Of a stretch of 64,000 nt of DNA, positions 20,983 to 30,611 are shown in pieces (position 1 is the first letter of the stretch; every line of letters begins with the position of its first letter). Below the pieces are notes generated by a model that saw only the letters and a list, made by a program, of their open reading frames with translations, was not told where the DNA came from and made no database searches. Position numbers and translations under genes: made by a program. This DNA is from Mycolicibacterium phocaicum (lineage in GTDB: Bacteria > Actinomycetota > Actinomycetes > Mycobacteriales > Mycobacteriaceae): contig NZ_AP022616.1 of NCBI RefSeq assembly GCF_010731115.1, forward strand, positions 2,170,001-2,234,000, in the 5' to 3' direction.

Positions 20983-22958
20983 TTGGTCTCCTCGGTTGCT
21001 GCGATAATCCGGGCCAGCGGCTGGCCCACTTTGACCTGATCGCCCACGGCGACAAGCAATTCCACGGTGCCGTCGACCGGCGACGACAACGCGTGTTCCA
21101 TCTTCATGGCCTCGACGGTGACGACGACGTCACCACTACTCACCGTCGCGCCGTCCTCGACGCCCACGGCCACAACAGATCCCGGCATCGGGCTGACGAT
21201 CTCGGCGTCACCGCTGTGTTCGTCGTCGGCGCGGACCGGGGCCTCGCGCACGTCCTCGATGACGGTCGTGCGGCCGGCGCCGGCCAGCCACAACCGGTGG
21301 TCCTCGACGGCGGTCAGATATTCGGTGCGCAGCCCGTCGACCGTGACGATCAGCCGGTCACCGGCCAACGACGCTGCCACGCTGCGTGATTCGCCATCCT
21401 CGATGCGCGCCGTGGCGCCGGCGGGCGTTCCGGTGAGGTGCACGTGGTCGGTGCGGTCGCCGGCCCGCAGCCGGATGGTGGTCGGTGCATGCTCGCCCAC
21501 CCGCCAGCCGGTCGGGGTGGCCCACAGCTCACCGGCGTCCAACCAGCTGTGCAGCCAGCGGTACGCGGCCGCGGCGATGAACTCGTCGTCGCCGGCCTGG
21601 GCGGCGACATAGTCACCGGTGCGGCGGTCCAGCAGACCGGTGTCGAGACGCCCGGCGATGACGTCCTCGTCGGCCAGCAGGAACCGCAGGAAGTCGATGT
21701 TGGTCCCGACACCCAGCACGGCGGTGTCTGCCAGCGCCCGGTCCAGGCCACGCCGCGCAGACTCCCGATCCGGCCCGTACGCAATGATTTTCGACAGCAT
21801 CGGGTCGTAGTCGCTGCCGATCACCGAGCCGGCCCGGATACCGGAATCGACCCGGGCATCGGCGGGTTCGGCCAGCGCCAGCACGGTGCCGCCCGTGGGC
21901 AGGAAGTCGTGCGCCGGGTCTTCGGCGTACACACGGGCCTCGATGGCGTGGCCGGTCATGGTGATGTCGTCCTGGGCCACCGGCAGCGCCTCGCCGGCCG
22001 CCACCCGCACCTGCAACTCGACCAGGTCGATGCCCGTGACCAGCTCGGTGACGGGGTGCTCCACCTGCAGGCGGGTGTTCATCTCCATGAAGAAGAACTC
22101 GTCCGGCCGGTCGGCGGAGACGATGAACTCGACGGTGCCCGCGCCGCGGTAGTCGACGCTGCGCGCCGTGTCGCAGGCGGCCGCACCGATCCGTGCCCGC
22201 GTCGCCTCGTCCAGCACCGGCGAGGGGGCCTCTTCGATGACCTTCTGGTGCCGGCGCTGCAGGCTGCACTCACGCTCGCCCAGATGCACGACGTTGCCGT
22301 GGCTGTCCGCGACGACCTGGACCTCGATATGCCTGGGGTTCAACACGAATCGTTCCAGGAACAAGGTGTCGTCACCGAACGCCGACGCCGCCTCGCGGCG
22401 GGCCGAGGCCAGCGCGGCGGGCAGCTCGGCGGCCGAATGCACCACGCGCATACCCTTGCCGCCACCACCGGCGGACGGCTTCACGAGGACCGGGAAGCCC
22501 ACTTCGGGAGCGCCGGTGATGAGCTCGTCGTCGGTCAGGTTGGGGCGCGAAATACCGGGAACCACCGGCACGCCGAACGCCGACACCGCCGCCTTGGCGG
22601 TGATCTTGTCGCCCATGGTGCCGATGGCCTTGGCCGGCGGCCCGATGAAGACGATGCCCGCGTCGTGCAGGGCTGCGGCGAATTCGGCGTTCTCCGAAAG
22701 GAATCCGTAGCCCGGGTGCACGGCCTGGGCGCCGGTGCGCCGGGCCGCGTCCACGATGGCCGGGATGCTCAGGTAGCTCTGGCGGGCCGGGGCCGGGCCG
22801 ATGTTCACCGCGACGTCGGCCTCGAGCACGTGCCGGGCACCGGCGTCGGCGTCGCTGAACACCGCGACCGAACGAATCCCCATGGCCCGCAACGTCCGGA
22901 TGACGCGGACTGCGATCTCGCCACGATTGGCGACCAGGACAGTATCGAAGGTCTTCAT
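20979..22958 (-). CDS. accA1: Acyl-CoA carboxylase alpha subunit (biotin carboxylase/BCCP)
   Basis: A 659-residue fused subunit. Biotin carboxylase covers residues 1-450 ([30 protein letters not shown] loop, [14 protein letters not shown]). The BCCP domain at the C-terminus has VEAMKMEH with the biotinylated lysine near 617. With AccD1 it should form the methylcrotonyl-CoA carboxylase of leucine breakdown. The start at 22958 ([15 protein letters not shown]) is chosen because it gives the family N-terminus and sits one base after the accD1 stop; a longer frame lies inside accD1. Confidence 0.92.
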   Translation of the reverse strand: MKTFDTVLVANRGEIAVRVIRTLRAMGIRSVAVFSDADAGARHVLEADVAVNIGPAPARQSYLSIPAIVDAARRTGAQAVHPGYGFLSENAEFAAALHDAGIVFIGPPAKAIGTMGDKITAKAAVSAFGVPVVPGISRPNLTDDELITGAPEVGFPVLVKPSAGGGGKGMRVVHSAAELPAALASARREAASAFGDDTLFLERFVLNPRHIEVQVVADSHGNVVHLGERECSLQRRHQKVIEEAPSPVLDEATRARIGAAACDTARSVDYRGAGTVEFIVSADRPDEFFFMEMNTRLQVEHPVTELVTGIDLVELQVRVAAGEALPVAQDDITMTGHAIEARVYAEDPAHDFLPTGGTVLALAEPADARVDSGIRAGSVIGSDYDPMLSKIIAYGPDRESARRGLDRALADTAVLGVGTNIDFLRFLLADEDVIAGRLDTGLLDRRTGDYVAAQAGDDEFIAAAAYRWLHSWLDAGELWATPTGWRVGEHAPTTIRLRAGDRTDHVHLTGTPAGATARIEDGESRSVAASLAGDRLIVTVDGLRTEYLTAVEDHRLWLAGAGRTTVIEDVREAPVRADDEHSGDAEIVSPMPGSVVAVGVEDGATVSSGDVVVTVEAMKMEHALSSPVDGTVELLVAVGDQVKVGQPLARIIAATEETK

Positions 22959-22959
22959 C

Positions 22960-24522
22960 TCACATCCTGAACACGCCGTAGGACACAGGCTCGAGCGGAG
23001 CCTGCGCGACAACTGAAAGAGCCAGTCCCACCACGGTTCTGGTGTCCGCCGGGTCGATGACGCCGTCGTCCCAGAGCCGGGCCGTCGAGTAGTAGGGGTT
23101 GCCCTGGTCCTCGTATTGCTGGCGGATCGGCGCCTTGATGGCCTCTTCCTCCTCCGGAGTCAGGTCACCGCGGACGGTGGCCAGCACCGAGGCGGCCTGC
23201 TCGCCGCCCATCACCGAGATGCGGGCGTTGGGCCACATCCACAGGAAGCGCGGCGAGTACGCGCGGCCGCACATCGAGTAGTTGCCGGCGCCGTAGGAGC
23301 CACCGATGACGACGGTCAGCTTCGGCACCCGCGCGCACGCCACCGCGGTGACCATCTTGGCGCCGTGCTTGGCGATGCCGCCGGCCTCGTAGTTGCGGCC
23401 CACCATGAAGCCGGAGATGTTCTGCAGGAACAGCAGCGGTACCGACCGCTTGTCGCACAGTTCGATGAAATGTGCGCCCTTCTGGGCGGATTCGCCGAAC
23501 AGCACACCGTTGTTCGCGATGATGCCGACAGGGTGGCCGTGGATGCGGGCGAAACCGGTCACCAGCGTGGTGCCGTATTCGGCCTTGAATTCGGTGAATT
23601 CGCCGCCGTCGACGATGCGGGTGATCACCTCGTGCACGTCATACGGCACCTTCGAGTCGATCGGCACGACGTCGTAGAGCTCGCTCTGGTCACACACCGC
23701 GTCCACCGTCGGGGCGACGTCCCACGGCGCCTGCGCGCGCGGCCCGAACGTCGAGGCGATGCGGCGCACGATGCGCAGTGCGTCGCGGTCGTCGTGCGCC
23801 AGGTGGTCGGTGACGCCGGAGATCTTGGAGTGCAGGTCGCCACCGCCGAGGTCCTCGGCCGAAACCACTTCTCCGGTAGCGGCTTTCACCAGGGGCGGGC
23901 CGCCCAGGAAGATGGTGCCCTGGTTGCGGACGATGACGGCCTCGTCGCTCATCGCGGGGACGTACGCGCCACCGGCGGTGCAGGAGCCGAGGACCGCGGC
24001 GATCTGCGGGATGCCCCGCGCCGACATGTTGGCCTGATTGAAGAAGATGCGGCCGAAGTGTTCGCGGTCGGGGAACACCTCGTCCTGGCGAGGCAGGAAC
24101 GCGCCGCCGGAGTCGACGAGATACACGCACGGCAGCTGGTTCTGGCTGGCGATCTCCTGTGCCCGCAGGTGCTTCTTGACCGTGATCGGGTAGTACGTGC
24201 CGCCTTTCACCGTCGCGTCGTTGGCGACGATCATGCATTCGCGGCCCGACACCCGGCCGATGCCGGCGATCATGCCGGCGCCCGGGCATTCGTCGTCGTA
24301 CATGCCACCCGCGGCCAGCGGTGCGATCTCCAGGAACGGACTGCCCGGGTCGAGGAGCCCGTTGACCCGGTCGCGCGGCAGCAGCTTGCCGCGACCGACG
24401 TGGCGTTCGCGGGAGCGCTCGGATCCGCCCAGGGCAGCGACGGCCAGCCTGTCCTTCAGATCGGCCACCAGCGCCAGGTGCTGCTCGCGATGCGATACCC
24501 GTTGGGAAACGCTCGGCGACAT
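22960..24522 (-). CDS. accD1: Acyl-CoA carboxylase beta subunit (methylcrotonyl-CoA type)
   Basis: A 520-residue carboxyltransferase. It has the MCC-beta blocks [49 protein letters not shown] and [34 protein letters not shown] (each spans the acyl-CoA or biotin pockets). It is first in accD1-accA1-fadE19-maoC-citE. The operon promoter lies in the gap shared with the TetR gene and carries two operator-like repeats, the nearer ending 21 bases from this start. Unlike M. tuberculosis, no fadD35 or scoA/scoB genes lie between it and the regulator. Confidence 0.92.
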   Translation of the reverse strand: MSPSVSQRVSHREQHLALVADLKDRLAVAALGGSERSRERHVGRGKLLPRDRVNGLLDPGSPFLEIAPLAAGGMYDDECPGAGMIAGIGRVSGRECMIVANDATVKGGTYYPITVKKHLRAQEIASQNQLPCVYLVDSGGAFLPRQDEVFPDREHFGRIFFNQANMSARGIPQIAAVLGSCTAGGAYVPAMSDEAVIVRNQGTIFLGGPPLVKAATGEVVSAEDLGGGDLHSKISGVTDHLAHDDRDALRIVRRIASTFGPRAQAPWDVAPTVDAVCDQSELYDVVPIDSKVPYDVHEVITRIVDGGEFTEFKAEYGTTLVTGFARIHGHPVGIIANNGVLFGESAQKGAHFIELCDKRSVPLLFLQNISGFMVGRNYEAGGIAKHGAKMVTAVACARVPKLTVVIGGSYGAGNYSMCGRAYSPRFLWMWPNARISVMGGEQAASVLATVRGDLTPEEEEAIKAPIRQQYEDQGNPYYSTARLWDDGVIDPADTRTVVGLALSVVAQAPLEPVSYGVFRM

Positions 24523-24542
24523 CGTCGCTCCATTTCACTTGA

Positions 24543-24584
24543 GTTAATGGCGAATAACCGAACGCGATGTTAGTCTCCATTAAC
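24543..24584. promoter_or_regulatory. Double BkaR-type operator
   Basis: GTTAATGGCGAATAAC (24543-24558) and, inverted, GTTAATGGAGACTAAC (24569-24584) agree at 14 of 16 bases and each has partial twofold symmetry (GTTA...TAAC). They are 10 bases apart, centres 26 apart, in the 92-base gap between divergent accD1 and the TetR gene. This is the expected pattern for two TetR dimers repressing both directions. Confidence 0.7.
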
Positions 24585-24614
24585 TGAGTTGTCCAGACCG
24601 GGTTGGAGGTGTCC

Positions 24615-25229
24615 ATGACGGCATCAGCGTCAGACGCCGAAACACCGCGCAGCCGAGCCAAATCCGACCGGCGCGGCCAACTCGTCGCCGCCGCCGAACG
24701 GCTCATCGCCGAACGTGGCTTCCTCGCCGTCCGCCTCGAGGACATCGGCTCCGCGGCCGGAATCAGCGGGCCCGCGATCTACCGCCACTTCCCCAACAAA
24801 GAAGCGCTCCTGGTCGAGCTGCTGGTGAGCGTCAGCGCCCGCCTGCACGAAGGGGGACGCGCGGTGGTCGCCGGCACCGACGACCCCGCCGACGCGCTCG
24901 ACGGCCTCATCGAGTTCCACCTCGACTTCGCGCTCAACGAATCCGACCTGATCCGGATCCAGGACCGCGACCTCAACAACCTCCCCGACGCCGCCAAGCG
25001 GCAGGTGCGCCGCTCGCAGCGCCAGTACGTCGAGATCTGGGTCGACGTCCTGCGCCGGCTCGACCCGTCACGCAGCGAAACCGACGCCCGCACCATGGCG
25101 CACGCCGCGTTCGGGCTGCTGAACTCGACGCCGCACAGCGTCACCGCGGGCGGTGCCCGCAAGCAGGAGGAATCCTCGCGCGCGGTGCTGCGTGCCATGA
25201 CCGTCGCCGCGCTGGCTCCGCACCGCTGA
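24615..25229 (+). CDS. bkaR: TetR-family repressor of branched-chain keto-acid metabolism
   Basis: A 204-residue TetR regulator. The N-terminal helix-turn-helix (LVAAAERLIAERGFLAVRLEDIGSAAGISGPAIYRHFPNKEALL) is typical; the C-terminal ligand domain has no recognisable motif. The ATG at 24615 follows GGAGG by five bases; an upstream TTG at 24603 is less likely. Its position divergent from accD1 matches Rv2506 and the M. smegmatis regulator named BkaR, which controls the branched-chain keto-acid operon; a CoA-thioester ligand is probable but not shown by the sequence. Confidence 0.85.
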   Translation: MTASASDAETPRSRAKSDRRGQLVAAAERLIAERGFLAVRLEDIGSAAGISGPAIYRHFPNKEALLVELLVSVSARLHEGGRAVVAGTDDPADALDGLIEFHLDFALNESDLIRIQDRDLNNLPDAAKRQVRRSQRQYVEIWVDVLRRLDPSRSETDARTMAHAAFGLLNSTPHSVTAGGARKQEESSRAVLRAMTVAALAPHR

Positions 25230-25295
25230 CCCGGCCGCTGGAACGTCCCCACGGTCCACCGCGCGCCGCAGGTACCCTGCAAACATGAGGTGGGC

Positions 25296-25958
25296 ATGAC
25301 CGGATCGCGCGACGACGGGCTGGACGCCACCAAGAAACTCCCGGCCATGCCGACGGCCGGCTACCAGACCGACGCCTTCACCGATCCCTACGGTGTCACC
25401 GCACCGCCGAAGGTCCGCCGCCACAAGTGGCTGTTCCCGCTGGCCGGCGCGGTGCTGATCCTCGCCCTCTGCTCGGTGATCGCGCTGGTCATCGTCAACA
25501 GTTCCGAACAACAGACCCTCGTCGCCCCGCCGCCACTGCCGGTCCCGACGCAGGATCCGATGTCATCGTCGACGACTGTGACCACCACCACGACGCCCGA
25601 GAGCAGTGAGCCCAGCGAAGCCGTCAGTCCCCCTGCCGCGGCCGCGCCGCCGGACGCCGAAAGCGGTGACACCGAAGCCGTGCTGTACGCCGTGATCGGC
25701 AAAGGTCGTGCCGTGAGCATCACGTACGTCGACACCGGCGGGGTGCTGCAGACGGAGTTCAACGTGCCGCTGCCGTGGACCAAAGAGGTGCAGCTGAACC
25801 GCCCGGCGGCACGCTCGGCGAGCGTGAGCATCGTCAACGCCGGACGCGGCATCGCCTGCACCATCTCGGTCGACGGCACCCAGATTCAGCAACGGGAAGG
25901 CGCCGGCCTCACGGTGTGCCGGCAGGCCGGCAAACGCGGCCGCGGCCACGGGGCCTAG
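25296..25958 (+). CDS. Proline-rich single-pass membrane protein
   Basis: A 220-residue protein with a cytoplasmic N-terminus of about 45 residues, one membrane helix (WLFPLAGAVLILALCSVIALVIVN), a linker rich in P, S and T (PPPLPVPTQDPMSSSTTVTT region), and an extracellular domain of about 90 residues with one cysteine pair (IACTIS, LTVCRQ). The outer domain resembles the MmpS-type beta fold, but this is only a resemblance. It matches Rv2507 in place. The ATG at 25296 with AGG five bases upstream is preferred over GTG at 25290. It shares a CTAG with the convergent transporter stop. Confidence 0.78.
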   Translation: MTGSRDDGLDATKKLPAMPTAGYQTDAFTDPYGVTAPPKVRRHKWLFPLAGAVLILALCSVIALVIVNSSEQQTLVAPPPLPVPTQDPMSSSTTVTTTTTPESSEPSEAVSPPAAAAPPDAESGDTEAVLYAVIGKGRAVSITYVDTGGVLQTEFNVPLPWTKEVQLNRPAARSASVSIVNAGRGIACTISVDGTQIQQREGAGLTVCRQAGKRGRGHGA

Positions 25959-27256
25959 CGCCGCGCCGGCACCTTCACCAACAGCATCCCGACCAGTCCG
26001 ATCCCCAGGACCGTGCACAGGCCGCCCAGGCCCGCGCGCGTCGTCGCGAAGATGTCGATGAACATCGAGAACAACCACGGCGACAGCACGTGCGCCGCCC
26101 GGCCCGTGGTCGTGTAGAGCCCGAAGGCCACACCCTCCTTGCCGTCCGCCGCGATGCGGAGCATCAGGTTCCGCGACGCCGACTGGGTTGGGCCCACGAA
26201 CAGGCACAGCGTCAGGCCGCAGATCCAGAAGGCCAGCGGCCCGGACAGGAACATCAGCGTGATGCCCACCGCGACCATCGCGGTCAACGAGCCCACGATG
26301 ACGCGCTTGGAACCGATCCGGTCGTCGAGCATGCCACCGAGCGCCGCGCCCAGTGCCGCGATGGTGAACGCACCGGCCCCGAACAACGGCACGCTCGTCG
26401 GCGCCAGCCCGTAGACGCTGACGCCCACCACCGGGCCGAAGATCGAGATACCCGTCAGGCCGTCACGGAAGATGGCACTCGAGAGCAGGTAGTAGACGAC
26501 GTTGCGGTCACGTCGCCACTCCCCGACGACCTCCGTCCACAACCTGCGGTAGGCGCCGAAGAATCCGACGGCCGGGGTGCCGTCGTGCGGCGGCGACTTC
26601 ACCGTCAGCAGCAACGGCAGCGCGAAGATGACGAACCACGCCGCGGCCGCCAGGACCGCGTACCGGTCCGGTTTGCCGTCCGAGTTCGGCACATTCAGGA
26701 GCCCGAGGGTGTCGCCGCTGCCGGACTTGAGCCCCACGAAGACCAGGAGCAGCAGCACGACACTGCCGAAAAACCCTGCCGCCAAGCCGAATCCAGAGAC
26801 GCGGCCCGACGTCAGCGGCGTCGACAACTGGCGCAGCATCGCGTTGTACGGGACGGTCGCCAAGTCCATGCACGCCGCCGTGGCGGCCAACAACGCCAGG
26901 CCGATCCACAGGTAGTGGTAGTCGGGCTTGATGAACGTCATCGACGCCGTCAGCACCACCACGGCGCCCGTCAGCGCCGCGAGCGCGCGCCGCCGCCGGT
27001 ACGCGGCGTCGACCATCACGCCCGTCACCGGCGCCAGCAACGCCACCGCGATGCCCGCCACCAGCACCGCGCGCCCCAGCCAGCTCTCCGGCGTCGTCGA
27101 CCCGGGCAGCCCTTTGCCGACCTCGGAAATGAGATAGATGTTGAAACCGAAGGTCGTCACGATCGCGTTCACGCCCGTGGCACCGGAGTCCCACAGTGCC
27201 CAGGCGGCAACGCGACCCCGGCCGACGGGCGGGATACCCGCCCCGGGGCTACTCAT
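25955..27256 (-). CDS. MFS-type membrane transporter
   Basis: A 433-residue protein with about 12 hydrophobic segments. The early part (WALWDSGATGVNAIVTTFGFNIYL) and YNAMLRQLSTP with RVSGFGLAAGFFGS resemble the Atg22/UMF1-like branch of the major facilitator superfamily. A loop with GTPAVGFFGAYRRLWTEVVGEWRRDRN joins the two halves. Substrate unknown; related transporters export amino acids. It corresponds to Rv2508c and ends convergently with the previous gene in a shared CTAG. Confidence 0.82.
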   Translation of the reverse strand: MSSPGAGIPPVGRGRVAAWALWDSGATGVNAIVTTFGFNIYLISEVGKGLPGSTTPESWLGRAVLVAGIAVALLAPVTGVMVDAAYRRRRALAALTGAVVVLTASMTFIKPDYHYLWIGLALLAATAACMDLATVPYNAMLRQLSTPLTSGRVSGFGLAAGFFGSVVLLLLVFVGLKSGSGDTLGLLNVPNSDGKPDRYAVLAAAAWFVIFALPLLLTVKSPPHDGTPAVGFFGAYRRLWTEVVGEWRRDRNVVYYLLSSAIFRDGLTGISIFGPVVGVSVYGLAPTSVPLFGAGAFTIAALGAALGGMLDDRIGSKRVIVGSLTAMVAVGITLMFLSGPLAFWICGLTLCLFVGPTQSASRNLMLRIAADGKEGVAFGLYTTTGRAAHVLSPWLFSMFIDIFATTRAGLGGLCTVLGIGLVGMLLVKVPARR

Positions 27257-27276
27257 GCGCCCACTCTATTGGTCCC

Positions 27277-27282
27277 TACGAT
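27277..27282 (+). promoter_or_regulatory. -10 box for a leaderless start of cmrA
   Basis: TACGAT lies seven bases before the ATG at 27290, the TANNNT arrangement typical of mycobacterial leaderless transcripts. No ribosome-binding site is seen before this start. Confidence 0.6.
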
Positions 27283-27289
27283 TGCACCC

Positions 27290-28096
27290 ATGCCTGTACC
27301 CGCTCCCAGTCCCGACGCCCGCGCCGTCGTCACCGGCGCCTCTCAGAACATCGGTGAAGCGCTGGCCGCCGAACTCGCCGCCCGCGGCCACCACCTGATC
27401 ATCACGGCCCGCCGCGGCGACGTGCTGGCCGAGGTCGCCCAGCGCATCACCGACAAGTACGGCGTCACCGTCGAGGTCCGGGCTTGCGACCTGACCGACC
27501 CGGCCGACCGCGACAAGCTCTGCGCGGAACTGGCCGAGCGCAACATCTCGATCCTGTGCGCCAATGCCGGCACCGCGACGTTCGGCGCCGTCGCCGACCT
27601 GCCTGCCGAGGGTGAGAAGGCCCAGGTGCAGCTCAACGTGCAGGGCGTGCACGACCTGGTGCTCGCCGTGCTGCCCGGCATGATCGCGCGCAAGGGCGGC
27701 GGCATCCTGATCTCCGGTTCGGCCGCGGGCAACTCGCCCATCCCGAACAACGCGACCTACGCCGCGTCCAAGGCCTTCGCCAACACCTTCAGCGAGTCGC
27801 TGCGCGGCGAGCTCAAGCCGCACGGCATCAACGTCACGCTGCTGGCGCCCGGACCCGTGCGCACCGAGCTGCCCGACCCGTCCGAGCAGTCACTCGTCGA
27901 GCGTCTGATCCCCGACTTCCTGTGGATCGACACCGAGTACACCGCCCGGATTTCGCTGGACGGTCTGGACAAGAACAAGATGCGCGTCGTGCCCGGTCTG
28001 ACCTCGAAGGCCATGTCGGCCGCGAGCGGCTACGCCCCGCGCGCGATCGTCGCGCCCATCGTCGGCGCCGTCTACAAGAAGCTCGGCGGGTCGTAA
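27290..28096 (+). CDS. cmrA: Short-chain dehydrogenase, mycolate reductase type
   Basis: A 268-residue NADPH-type SDR. The nucleotide-binding glycine motif is TGASQNIGEALA, the NAG motif is CANAGTATF, the serine lies in ISGSAAGN and the active pair is YAASK. The homologue Rv2509 (CmrA) reduces the 3-oxo intermediate to the mature mycolic acid motif. The start at 27290 is used because there is a -10 box seven bases before it; an open frame extends far upstream but only as an antisense shadow of the transporter. Confidence 0.85.
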   Translation: MPVPAPSPDARAVVTGASQNIGEALAAELAARGHHLIITARRGDVLAEVAQRITDKYGVTVEVRACDLTDPADRDKLCAELAERNISILCANAGTATFGAVADLPAEGEKAQVQLNVQGVHDLVLAVLPGMIARKGGGILISGSAAGNSPIPNNATYAASKAFANTFSESLRGELKPHGINVTLLAPGPVRTELPDPSEQSLVERLIPDFLWIDTEYTARISLDGLDKNKMRVVPGLTSKAMSAASGYAPRAIVAPIVGAVYKKLGGS

Positions 28097-28115
28097 AGCC
28101 GGCCGCCGCGCCGAC

Positions 28116-29699
28116 CTACCTCCGGCGGGTCGTGCCGAACAGGCTGCGAGTGATCTCGCGGCCTGCCACGGTCGCCGCCGACCGCAGGAAGCTCTTGAAC
28201 GCCGAGCTCTGCAGCACCTCCGACACCATGCCGGGTCCTTCGGCCTCCACCTCGACGCGTCCGGATGCGGTGAGATCGGGCTCTTCGGCCGGTACGGGAG
28301 CGGGAACCGCGTCCGGGGCCGCGGGCGGCGCATCGGCCGGGGCCGGCTGCGCAGAAAGCCGCTCGAAGGCCGAGTCGCGGTCGACCGTCGGCCCATAGGT
28401 CGCCTGCAACGGGCTGGCCTTGGCAGCGGCGGCAATGGCGTCGGGTCCGATGGTGCCCATGAGCGACCGCGGCGCGCGCAGCCGGGTCCACGCCACCGGG
28501 GTCGGCGCACCCACCTCGGACAACACCGTGACGACGGCCTCGCCGATCCCGAGCGACGTCAGCGCCGACTCCAGGTCGTAGACCGTCGACTTCGGGTACG
28601 TCCGCACCGTCTTGGTCAGGGCCTTCTGGTCATCGGGAGTGAAGGCGCGAATCGCGTGCTGGACGCGCGCACCCAGCTGGCTGAGCACGTCGTTGGGAAT
28701 GTCGGTCGGCAGCTGGGTGCAGAAGAACACGCCGACGCCCTTGGAGCGGATCAGCTTGACGGTCTGCTCGACCTGGTCCAGGAACGCCTTGGACGCGTCG
28801 GCGAACAGCAGGTGCGCCTCGTCGAAGAAGAAGACCAGCTTCGGCTTGTCCGCGTCGCCGATCTCGGGCAGCGTGGTGAACAGGTCCGCCAGCACCCACA
28901 TGAGGAACGTCGAGAACAACACCGGGCGGGCGGCCTGGCTACCCAGCTCCAGCAGCGTGATGATGCCGCGGCCCTGCGGGTCCAGACGCATCAGGTCCTC
29001 GGGCTTGAGTTCGGGCAATCCGAAGAACGTGTCTCCACCCTCGGCCTCGAGGTTGATCAGCGCACGCAAGATCACGCCCGCGGTGGCCGGAGACACCGCA
29101 CCCAGCGCCTTGAGCTCCTCTTTGCCCTCATCACTGGTCAGGAACTGGATGACGCCGCGCAGGTCCTTCAGGTCATCGAGGAGCAGACCTTTCTGGTCTG
29201 CCCAGTGGAAGATGAGCCCGAGCGTCGACTCTTGGGTCTGGTTGAGCCCCAACACCTTCGACAGCAGGATGGGCCCGAAGCTGGTGACGGTCGCGCGCAC
29301 CGGGACGCCCGCACCCGTCGTCCCCAGCGACAGGAACTCGACGGGGAACGCGGTCGGTGTCCAGTCGTCGCCGGTGTCTTTCGCCCGCTGGGCGGTCTTG
29401 TCGCTGGCCGCGCCGGGCTGCGCGAGCCCGGACAGGTCGCCCTTGACGTCGGCCATCACGACAGGCACCCCGGCCGTCGACAGCTGCTCGGCGATGACCT
29501 GCAGCGTCTTGGTCTTGCCGGTACCGGTCGCGCCGGCGATCAGGCCGTGACGGTTGATGGTGGCGAGCGGAATCTTGACCTGCGCGGCGGGATCGACGGC
29601 CCCGTCGACGACCACGGCGCCGAGGTTCAGGGCCTGGCCGGTGACGTTGTAACCAGCGGCGATCTGCTGCGCGGGGGATGCACTCGAGTCAGTCGTCAT
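28116..29699 (-). CDS. HerA/DUF853-type ATPase
   Basis: A 527-residue P-loop ATPase. Walker A is GATGTGKT (56-63), Walker B is VFFFDEAHLLF, and an arginine-finger-like region follows near FCTQLPTDIPNDVLSQLG. It resembles HerA-like helicases of the DUF853 family (Rv2510c); the C-terminal 80 residues are proline/alanine-rich, then a conserved FLRSAATVAGREITRSLFGT end. No NurA nuclease partner is nearby, so its role in DNA metabolism is open. The minus-strand -10 TAGGGT sits seven bases before the ATG: probably leaderless. Confidence 0.82.
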   Translation of the reverse strand: MTTDSSASPAQQIAAGYNVTGQALNLGAVVVDGAVDPAAQVKIPLATINRHGLIAGATGTGKTKTLQVIAEQLSTAGVPVVMADVKGDLSGLAQPGAASDKTAQRAKDTGDDWTPTAFPVEFLSLGTTGAGVPVRATVTSFGPILLSKVLGLNQTQESTLGLIFHWADQKGLLLDDLKDLRGVIQFLTSDEGKEELKALGAVSPATAGVILRALINLEAEGGDTFFGLPELKPEDLMRLDPQGRGIITLLELGSQAARPVLFSTFLMWVLADLFTTLPEIGDADKPKLVFFFDEAHLLFADASKAFLDQVEQTVKLIRSKGVGVFFCTQLPTDIPNDVLSQLGARVQHAIRAFTPDDQKALTKTVRTYPKSTVYDLESALTSLGIGEAVVTVLSEVGAPTPVAWTRLRAPRSLMGTIGPDAIAAAAKASPLQATYGPTVDRDSAFERLSAQPAPADAPPAAPDAVPAPVPAEEPDLTASGRVEVEAEGPGMVSEVLQSSAFKSFLRSAATVAGREITRSLFGTTRRR

Positions 29700-29779
29700 G
29701 CGCCTGACCCTACTTCGTCGGGTCGCTGGTAGCCGGGTATGGACACCCGGTTGAGCGCCTGGGAATAGTCTGGAACACC

Positions 29780-30409
29780 GTGCGTGACGAACTGGTATGG
29801 ATCGACTGCGAGATGACGGGGCTGGATCTCAAGTCCGACCGGCTCATCGAGATCGCGGCATTGGTCACCGACAGCGACCTGAACGTGCTCGGCGAGGGCG
29901 TCGACGTGGTGATCCACACCGACGACGCCGCTCTCGACGGCATGGCCGATGTGGTGATGAAAATGCACACCCGCTCGGGCCTGATCAACGAGGTGCGGAC
30001 CTCGACGGTCACCCTCGAAGAGGCCGAGCAGATGGTGCTGGACTACATCCGCGGCCACATCGGGCAAGCGAAAACCGCTCCCCTGGCCGGTAATTCGATC
30101 GCCACCGATCGCGGCTTCATCGCCCGTGACATGCCGCGTCTGGACGACTTCCTGCACTACCGGATGATCGACGTCAGCTCGATCAAGGAGCTGTGCCGCC
30201 GCTGGTACCCGCGCATCTATTACGGGCAGCCGGACAAGGGGCTCGCGCACCGCGCACTGGCCGACATCCACGAATCCATCCGCGAGCTGAAGTACTACCG
30301 CGGCACCGCGTTCGTGCCCGCGCCCGGCCCGTCTACCAGCGAAATCGCGGCCGTCGCCGGCGAGTTGGGGCCGCCGACGAACGACGCGGTGGAGACCGAT
30401 TCGGCTTAG
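29780..30409 (+). CDS. orn: Oligoribonuclease
   Basis: A 209-residue DEDDh 3'-5' exonuclease that degrades 2-5 nt RNA (and pGpG) to mononucleotides. Active-site residues are D9 and E11 in WIDCEMTG, D in [10 protein letters not shown] and the H..D pair in [10 protein letters not shown]. The length is slightly above the E. coli enzyme because of a C-terminal tail of about 25 residues. The GTG start at 29780 has TAGTCT (29766-29771) eight bases upstream, which suits a leaderless start. The following tRNA-His is in the same order as in M. tuberculosis. Confidence 0.94.
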   Translation: MRDELVWIDCEMTGLDLKSDRLIEIAALVTDSDLNVLGEGVDVVIHTDDAALDGMADVVMKMHTRSGLINEVRTSTVTLEEAEQMVLDYIRGHIGQAKTAPLAGNSIATDRGFIARDMPRLDDFLHYRMIDVSSIKELCRRWYPRIYYGQPDKGLAHRALADIHESIRELKYYRGTAFVPAPGPSTSEIAAVAGELGPPTNDAVETDSA

Positions 30410-30423
30410 CGGGCCCAAGCGGT

Positions 30424-30429
30424 TAGTAT
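30424..30429 (+). promoter_or_regulatory. -10 box for tRNA-His
   Basis: TAGTAT lies 30 bases before the tRNA body, in the gap after orn. It matches TANNNT and would start a precursor with a short 5' leader. Confidence 0.4.
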
Positions 30430-30458
30430 CTACGACGCTGCTCCTACAGAGCGGCGAT

Positions 30459-30532
30459 GGTGGCTGTAGTTCAGCTGGTAGAGCACCAGGTTGTGATCCT
30501 GGGTGTCGCGGGTTCGAGTCCCGTCAGCCACC
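30459..30532 (+). tRNA. tRNA-His (anticodon GTG)
   Basis: The acceptor arms GTGGCTG (30460-30466) and CAGCCAC (30525-30531) pair fully. An extra G at 30459 faces C at 30532, the G-1:C73 pair specific to tRNA-His. The anticodon loop TTGTGAT carries GTG and the T arm has GGTTCGAGTCC. Confidence 0.97.
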
Positions 30533-30611
30533 CCGAGGTAGAACATCGCCTCACCCGCACAGCGGGTGGGGCGATGTTTGTTTTCCAGGTCGTTCTCACC
30601 CGGCTGGCACA

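Noticed and set aside
25775..27289. A long upstream extension of the cmrA frame
   Set aside because: The frame is open through the transporter gene on the other strand, but the SDR fold starts right after the ATG at 27290, which has its own -10 box.
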